From: Nemertoderma westbladi
Lineage: Eukaryota > Xenacoelomorpha > Nemertodermatida > Nemertodermatidae
Direction of reading: 5' to 3'
NCBI GenBank assembly: GCA_032718475.1
Contig: JAUCBJ010000367.1
Coordinates: forward strand, 1-64,000
DNA: 64,000 nucleotides
Part shown: positions 58,201 to 64,000 of the stretch, piece by piece
Position numbering within the stretch: the first letter of the stretch is position 1
Layout of the letters: each line of letters starts with the position of its first letter
The notes under the pieces: model-generated
The model's database searches: none
What the model was told of the DNA's origin: nothing
Seen by the model: the letters and a program-made list of their open reading frames with translations, nothing else
Made by a program: the position numbers and the translations under genes

Positions 58201-61080
58201 AGAGATACACTCGGGAATCGGGAGATGGGAGGTAGATATTCAACTAGAGATACACTCGGGAATCGGGAGATGGGAGGTAGATATTCAACTAGAGATACAC
58301 TCGGGAGACGGGAGGTAGATATTCAACTAGAGATACACTCGGGAGACGGGAGATGGGAGGTAGATATTCAACTAGAGATACACTCGGGAGATGGGAGGTA
58401 GATATTCAACTAGAGATACACTCGGGAATCGGGAGGTAGATATTCAACTAGAGATACACTCGGGAATCGGGAGATGGGAGGTAGATATTCAACTAGAGAT
58501 ACACTCGGGAATCGGGAGATGGGAGGTAGATATTCAACTAGAGATACACTCGGGAATCGGGAGATGGGAGGTAGATATTCAACTAGAGATACACTCGGGA
58601 ATCGGGAGATGGGAGGTAGATATTCAACTAGCGATACACTCGGGAGACGGGAGATGGGAGGTAGATATTCAACTAGAGATACACTCGGGAATCGGGAGAT
58701 GGGAGGTAGATATTCAACTAGAGATACACTCGGGAGACGGGAGATGGGAGGTAGATATTCAACTAGAGATACACTCGGGAATCGGGAGATGGGAGGTAGA
58801 TATTCAACTAGAGATACACTCGGGAATCAGGATATGGGAGGTAGATATTCAACTAGAGATACACTCGGGAATCAGGAGACGGGTTGTGGTAGATATTCAA
58901 CTAGCGATACACTCGGGAGACGGGAGATGGGAGGTAGATATTCAACTAGAGATACACTCGGGAATCGGGAGGTAGATATTCAACTAGAGATACACTCGGG
59001 AATCGGGAGATGGGAGGTAGATATTCAACTAGAGATACACTCGGGAATCGGGAGACGGGAGGTAGATATTCAACTAGCGATACACTCGGGAGACGGGAGA
59101 TGGGAGGTAGATATTCAACTAGAGATACAGTCGGGAGACGGGAGGTAGATATTCAACTAGAGATACACTCGGGAATCGGGAGATGGGAGGTAGATATTCA
59201 ACTAGCGATACACTCGGGAATCGGGAGATGGGAGGTAGATATTCAACTAGAGATACACTCGGGAATCGGGAGGTAGATATTCAACTAGAGATACACTCGG
59301 GAATCGGGAGGTAGATATTCAACTAGAGATACACTCGGGAATCAGGAGACGGGAGGTAGATATTCAACTAGAGATACACTCGGGAATCAGGAGACGGGAG
59401 GTAGATATTCAACTAGAGATACACTCGGGAATCAGAAGACGGGAGGTAGATATTCAACTAGAGATACACTCGGGAATCAGGAGATGGGAGGTAGATATTC
59501 AACTAGAGATACACTCGGGAATCAGAAGACTGGAGGTAGATATTCAACTAGAGATACACTCGGGAATCAGGAGACGGGAGGTAGATATTCAACTAGAGAT
59601 ACACTCGGGAATCGGGAGATGGGAGGTAGATATTCAACTAGAGATACACTCGGGAGACGGGAGGTAGATATTCAACTAGCGATACACTCGGGAATCGGGA
59701 GATGGGAGGTAGATATTCAACTAGAGATACACTCGGGAATCGGGAGATGGGAGGTAGATATTCAACTAGAGATACACTCGGGAATCGGGAGGTAGATATT
59801 CAACTAGAGATACACTCGGGAATCGGGAGGTAGATATTCAACTAGAGATACACTCGGGAATCAGGAGACGGGAGGTAGATATTCAACTAGAGATACACTC
59901 GGGAATCAGGAGACGGGAGGTAGATATTCAACTAGAGATACACTCGGGAATCAGAAGACGGGAGGTAGATATTCAACTAGAGATACACTCGAGAATCAGG
60001 AGATGGGAGGTAGATATTCAACTAGAGATACACTCGGGAATCAGAAGACGGGAGGTAGATATTCAACTAGAGATACACTCGGGAATCAGGAGACGGGAGG
60101 TAGATATTCAACTAGAGATACACTCGGGAATCGGGAGATGGGAGGTAGATATTCAACTAGAGATACACTCGGGAGACGGGAGGTAGATATTCAACTAGAG
60201 ATACACTCGGGAATCGGGAGATGGGAGGTAGATATTCAACTAGAGATACACTCGGGAATCGGGAGACGGGAGGTAGATATTCAACTAGAGATACACTCGG
60301 GAGATGGGAGGTAGATATTCAACTAGAGATACACTCGGAAATCGGGAGACGGGAGGTAGATATTCAACTAGAGATACACTCGGGAATCGGGAGATGGGAG
60401 GTAGATATTCAACTAGAGATACACTCGGGAGACGGGAGGTAGATATTCAACTAGCGATACACTCGGGAATCGGGAGATGGGAGGTAGATATTCAACTAGA
60501 GATACACTCGGGAATCAGAAGACGGGAGGTAGATATTCAACTAGAGATACACTCGGGAGACGGGAGGTAGATATTCAACTAGAGATACACTCGGGAATCG
60601 GGAGACGGGAGGTAGATATTCAACTAGAGATACACTCGGGAATCGGGAGATGGGAGGTGGATATTCAACTAGAGATACACACGGGAATCGGGAGATGGGA
60701 GGTAGATATTCAACTAGCGATACACTCGGGAATCGGGAGATGGGAGGTAGATATTCAACTAGAGATACACTCGGGAGACGGGAGGTAGATATTCAACTAG
60801 CGATACACTCGGGAATCGGGAGATGGGAGGTAGATATTCAACTAGAGATACACTCGGGAATCAGAAGACGGGAGGTAGATATTCAACTAGAGATACACTC
60901 GGGAGACGGGAGGTAGATATTCAACTAGAGATACACTCGGAATCGGGAGACGGGAGGTAGATATTCAACTAGAGATACACTCGGGAATCGGGAGATGGGA
61001 GGTGGATATTCAACTAGAGATACACACGGGAATCGGGAGATGGGAGGTAGATATTCAACTAGAGATACACTCGGGAATCA
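55276..61080 (+). repeat. Right satellite domain, mostly canonical 45-bp units
   Basis: Here the canonical ATACACTC core with AATCGGGAGATGGG predominates. There is a run of almost pure 45-bp units at 55.3-56.2 kb, later CTAGCGATA and AATCAGGAGAC variants, and a 519-bp higher-order repeat (59,484 and 60,003; 9x45 + 3x38). The last units carry GGTGGATATTC and ACACACGGG variants before the array stops at 61,080. Confidence 0.8.
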
Positions 61081-61145
61081 CATTAGTACGATTTCGACTC
61101 GACGAAATCTACTAACTTTCCACCGCAGTTATTTTTCAACCATAT

Positions 61146-61665
61146 GGTGATTTGTTGGTACTGTCGGAAAGCAGGCTATGCTAGGATTCCAAAAATGTAA
61201 AAACATTTGATTTTGGTTGGGAATAGCTGAGATAATGAGCGTTCAAAAATTACATGGTTTGATTGCGCGAGGGTATTTTATTCTATTTAAATAAATACAC
61301 CATATTCTGGAACATTTTGATGATGGATGAAAAGCTACGTAATAGTATGATTAAAGAGCTATTGCATTGTTGTCCAGCTACGTAATGGATAAACAAAAGG
61401 TGACGGTTCCATATAGTAATGTAATGTAATTGTTAGTACCTATTGTAACAAAGATGTATTGCATTGTTGCCAGTTACGTATTGGATAAACAAAATGTTCC
61501 AGAATATGAAGCATTTATTAAATAGAATAAAATAGCCTAGCGCAGATATAAAACCATGCAACTTTTGAAATCTCATATCTCAGCTATTTTTCAACGAAAT
61601 TCAGATTTACATATTTGGAATATCATCACAGCCAGCTTTCAAACAGGAACCAACAAACAGCAATA
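61146..61665. mobile_element. Inverted-repeat (foldback) element next to the array
   Basis: The left arm (about 61,149-61,325: TTTGTTGGTACTGTCGGAAA, AATAGCTGAGATAATGAG, TTTTATTCTATTTAAATAAA, CATATTCTGGAACATTTTG) recurs inverted at about 61,490-61,662 (CAAAATGTTCCAGAATATG ... CCAACAAACAG). Arms are about 175 bp at moderate identity around a loop of about 165 bp. A TACGTAATGGATAAACAAAA-like piece is repeated inside. No target duplication was identified and there is no ORF. The superfamily is unknown. Confidence 0.7.
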
Positions 61666-61908
61666 AGATAGACGAATAATTGTGATGGGACTGGTGCTAT
61701 ATCGCTGGAGACACATTTTCAAACTGGTTCACCCAGTAAGTGGTCGCGAAGTGAAACTATCTCTGTTACAAATTTCAGGCAATCTCATTAAAATTGTCAT
61801 TGTCAGAAAAAGTGTCATTGTATTACGATACTATATTTCGGGTATGGGTAAGGACCATTCCACGAACACGTCGTCAAAATGGCGATGTTCTGAAAGTCTT
61901 AATTTGAG

Positions 61909-61911
<3 letters not shown>

Positions 61912-61940
<29 letters not shown>

Positions 61941-62181
61941 GGGGGACTGGACGCAAAACCCGCCTTGGCGAATTAATATCCCGCTCCAATGTTAAAGTCT
62001 CAATTTATGGAAAGGAGCAGGTTACAGTGGATCGATATTTTAACCAAAACAATATACTAAACACAATAAAACAGGTTACAATTTTATTTTTGCTCGTAAA
62101 CAGCTGTTATTTGTGTCCAATTTCCCCTGGAGAGGAAGGAATTTGTATTGCGTCCAGTCCCCCCCCCCCCCCCCCCCCCCC
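61912..62181. mobile_element. Short element bounded by G27 and C23 runs
   Basis: G27, C, G6 then ACTGGACGCAA (to 61,956) is mirrored by TTGCGTCCAGTC and C23 (62,148-62,181). A 12-bp perfect arm is thereby extended by homopolymers. The body is about 190 bp. TTAA occurs just outside both runs, but not at equal distance. The ORF crossing it (poly-Gly to poly-Pro, 61,682-62,197) is an artefact of the runs. Confidence 0.55.
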
Positions 62182-63550
62182 TTATCTGCTTAATTGATAA
62201 CATTGTTTCTATTATGTTTCATAATAGGGTTGGTGCGCGAAAAAATTGTTGGGCTAGAAACAATTGAATAAGGGGTAGCAAGGTGCCCTGAGTCGAGAGG
62301 CGGGTTGGTGTGTTTTTTTTTGTAAAAACACAAGGAAACGGTCGAAATGGCGGGTTTAAATACGAGCGGGAAGCCAATTTTGAAAACCGGCTGTGATTGG
62401 CTGCTACTAGTGCTTTTATTTTGGTTTCTATGGATAGAGATTTTCGATCGATTCAAATGCATATTAAATTTCAATCATTTTGCACGTGGCTTAGATCAAT
62501 TGAAAGCGGGGAATCTTGCGCGTCTTTTGACACTAAAAATGAAATAAATTCACAAAGAGGAAGATTGTTAAAATGCTGTTCACAATTGCAAACTCGACAG
62601 TTTTCCTGCCGGGTAGGCAGCACTTCCTTGCCTACCGGTCAGCGCTTGACTCAGCCCTATAAGCCTATTGCAGTATCTGAGTATTGCAGCTTTACTTCAT
62701 TAAGTTGGGTTTACCAGCGACATTTTTTAATATTCAAGTGTAGCCTACAGCCACTTATTAGAGAAGTGTCTGTAACGTCCAACCATATAGAGAAGCACAC
62801 AGAGCGTAACACACAGGGAGAAGTGCGACGCTGATTGGCTGAAACTTTACGGTGCTGTCAGGAAATTAGTACACGTTTATTTCGCGATACAATTCAGAAT
62901 TAATTTTAGGCCTATTACGATTATATCCTTATTTGGCTGTGTTATTTTTAAAAACCTCTTTGTGAGAAATAAGGGACATCCAACTTGGATTCGTCTAATA
63001 TATAAATGTTGTAGGGCCATATCATTTTATTTGACTGTTTGATACTAGAAAGCCAGCAAGCTGGCTATAAGAAGACCGTCTATAAGACAACAAAACCGAA
63101 AATCTAAAAGATAATCTAATCCCCAATCAAACATCAATCGCAATAAATATGTAAACCTCTTCCACCTTCCATGCAGCCTTGGATAAAGCAGAATTAATGC
63201 CATGACCAGTTCGGAGTTCTCAATAGACAACCCACCCCAACCAATGGATTTACTGAGACACACCGGCCAGCTTGCTACCTGTCTTCCCAGCTAGCCAGAG
63301 TTAAATAATTATACAACGTTGCTATGATACAGAGAAAATCCTTCCCTATTCGCTACCAGAGCTGGGGGAAGATCTTCTTTGTGCTGGGGGTAAGAGCGCG
63401 TAAGAAAAGGGGGAAGAGGGGGAAAGAAAACGGGTATGGATCTATAAATAGCATCCAATGGGACGCCTCTATTTTACTACCGTTCTATACGGTAAACATA
63501 CAGCTGTCTACCTTATTGAGAAGTGGTAATACTACTTAATAGTTGCTAAA
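62182..63550. other. Unassigned interval, no gene recognised
   Basis: Several short ORFs (62,190-62,474 minus; 62,347-62,547, 62,397-62,834 and 63,324-63,539 plus; 63,045-63,263 minus) have no recognisable domain. Small inverted sequences occur at 62,607-62,640 (CCGGGTAGGCA and TGCCTACCGG) and in GCCAGCAAGCTGGC (63,053) paired with GGCCAGCTTGCTACC (63,265). Confidence 0.5.
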
Positions 63551-63650
63551 CTTACCCCCACCCCCCACCCACCTATCATTACACACCTACTGTACTTAAC
63601 CATACATACCCATTCCTACATACCTACTTACACATTCCCTCCCACCCACC

Positions 63651-64000
63651 TAAGCACGTCGACTTAACTGCACCCACCCACCCACCTAAGCACACCTACT
63701 TAACCGCACCCACCTACCCACCTAAGCACGTATACTTACCCGCACCCACCCACCTACCTAAGCACAACTACTTAACTGCACCCACCCACCCTCCTAAGCA
63801 CGTTTACTTAACCGCACCCACCCACCAACCTAAGCACGTCTAGTTAACCACACCCACCCACCCTCCGACCTAAGCACATCGACTTAACCGCACCCACCCA
63901 CCTAAGCACTAAGCACACCTACTTAACCGTACCCACCTACCCACCTAAGCACACCTACTTAACCGCACCCACCCACCCTCCTAAGCACGTCTACTTAACC
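63651..64000. repeat. 36-bp C-rich minisatellite, running off the window
   Basis: Ten units begin TAAGCACGTCGACTTAAC or a variant (TAAGCACACCTACTTAACCG), and each is followed by CACC-type tetramers. Most units are 36 bp; one is 40 and one 32, changing by a single tetramer. One unit carries a doubled TAAGCAC. Looser CACCCACC/TACATACC sequence precedes it from about 63,550. The C-rich strand reads CCCACCCACCC, so the other strand is quadruplex-capable. Confidence 0.9.

Larger units (their letters stand above)
16123..61080 (+). repeat. Satellite array, 38/45-bp nested unit, about 45 kb
   Basis: Uniform head-to-tail array, interrupted only by the MITE at 20,853-21,351. The unit is a 24-bp core (AGATATTCAACTAG then AGATACACTC) followed by two or three heptamers: GGGAATC and/or GGGAGAT (or GGGAGAC), then GGGAGGT. 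This gives 38 or 45 bp. Common variants are GCACTC for ACACTC, GGTATATATTC, CTAGCGATA, CAGTCCGGAATC, AATCAGAAGAC, AATTGGGAGAAGGG and ACTAGACTCGGGATAC. With 45-bp units two plus frames and the minus strand lack stops, which creates ORFs of up to 823 codons; the 38-bp units shift the frame. There are roughly a thousand units. It begins and ends in the same part of the core (AACTAGAGATACACTCGGG). No function is known to me. Confidence 0.97.

Noticed and set aside
16123-61080. Possible CRISPR array or leucine-rich/silk-like repeat gene
   Set aside because: There are no unique spacers between units, the setting is eukaryotic, and frameshifts between 38- and 45-bp units exclude one repetitive protein.
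16123-61080. Telomeric repeat
   Set aside because: There is no TTAGGG-type repeat, and the GGGA heptamers occur only in sets of two or three within a longer unit.
61682-62197. 171-codon ORF with poly-Gly and poly-Pro
   Set aside because: The glycine and proline runs come from the G27 and C23 homopolymers of the short element, and the rest resembles no protein I know.

Overview
This is a eukaryotic, animal-type genomic window and not a prokaryotic one. It has an intact gene for TMEM231 (a ciliary transition-zone membrane protein), single exons of other animal-type genes, tRNA-derived SINEs, truncated non-LTR retrotransposons and foldback DNA transposons, and about 70 % of it is one satellite array. 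The SINE core (a GGGGTCGATAAAAT-type motif followed by GACCAGTTGAA) recalls SINEs I know from cephalopods and other invertebrates, so a marine invertebrate is likely. The species cannot be named from the sequence.

Left region (1-16,122). It is crowded with repeats: four copies of one non-LTR retrotransposon 3' end, at least two of them ending in a (TAG)n tail; a 30-bp minisatellite lodged between two of those copies; a palindromic 22-bp minisatellite; two related SINEs and two further tRNA-like heads; a three-copy tandem repeat of about 155 bp; a TIR-flanked 25-bp minisatellite; and an 834-bp foldback element with a perfect 9-bp target duplication. Genic material is sparse. There is an N-terminal exon of an M13 (neprilysin/ECE-like) metalloprotease on +, a last exon of a coiled-coil protein on -, and the complete single-exon TMEM231 gene on - (14,777-15,721). 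A candidate RFX X-box lies 259 bp upstream of the TMEM231 start codon.

Central region (16,123-61,080). One head-to-tail satellite of about 45 kb and roughly a thousand units starts 0.4 kb from TMEM231. The unit is nested: a 24-bp core followed by two or three GGGAnnn heptamers, giving 38- and 45-bp length classes. Units are organised into higher-order repeats (128, 346, 422, 519, about 1,500, about 4,500 and 10,500 bp). A 499-bp MITE interrupts the array at 20,853-21,351, and near-identical duplicate blocks in the same array keep the empty site. The many long ORFs here are by-products of a repeat that lacks stops in several frames.

Right region (61,081-64,000). An inverted-repeat element abuts the array. 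It is followed by a short element bounded by a G-run and a C-run, by sequence without a recognisable gene, and by a 36-bp C-rich minisatellite running off the window end. No operon-like or defence-like gene system is present. The notable biology is the architecture of the satellite, the repeated 'core plus micro-repeat' design of several unrelated minisatellites, and the closeness of a large satellite to a ciliary gene.
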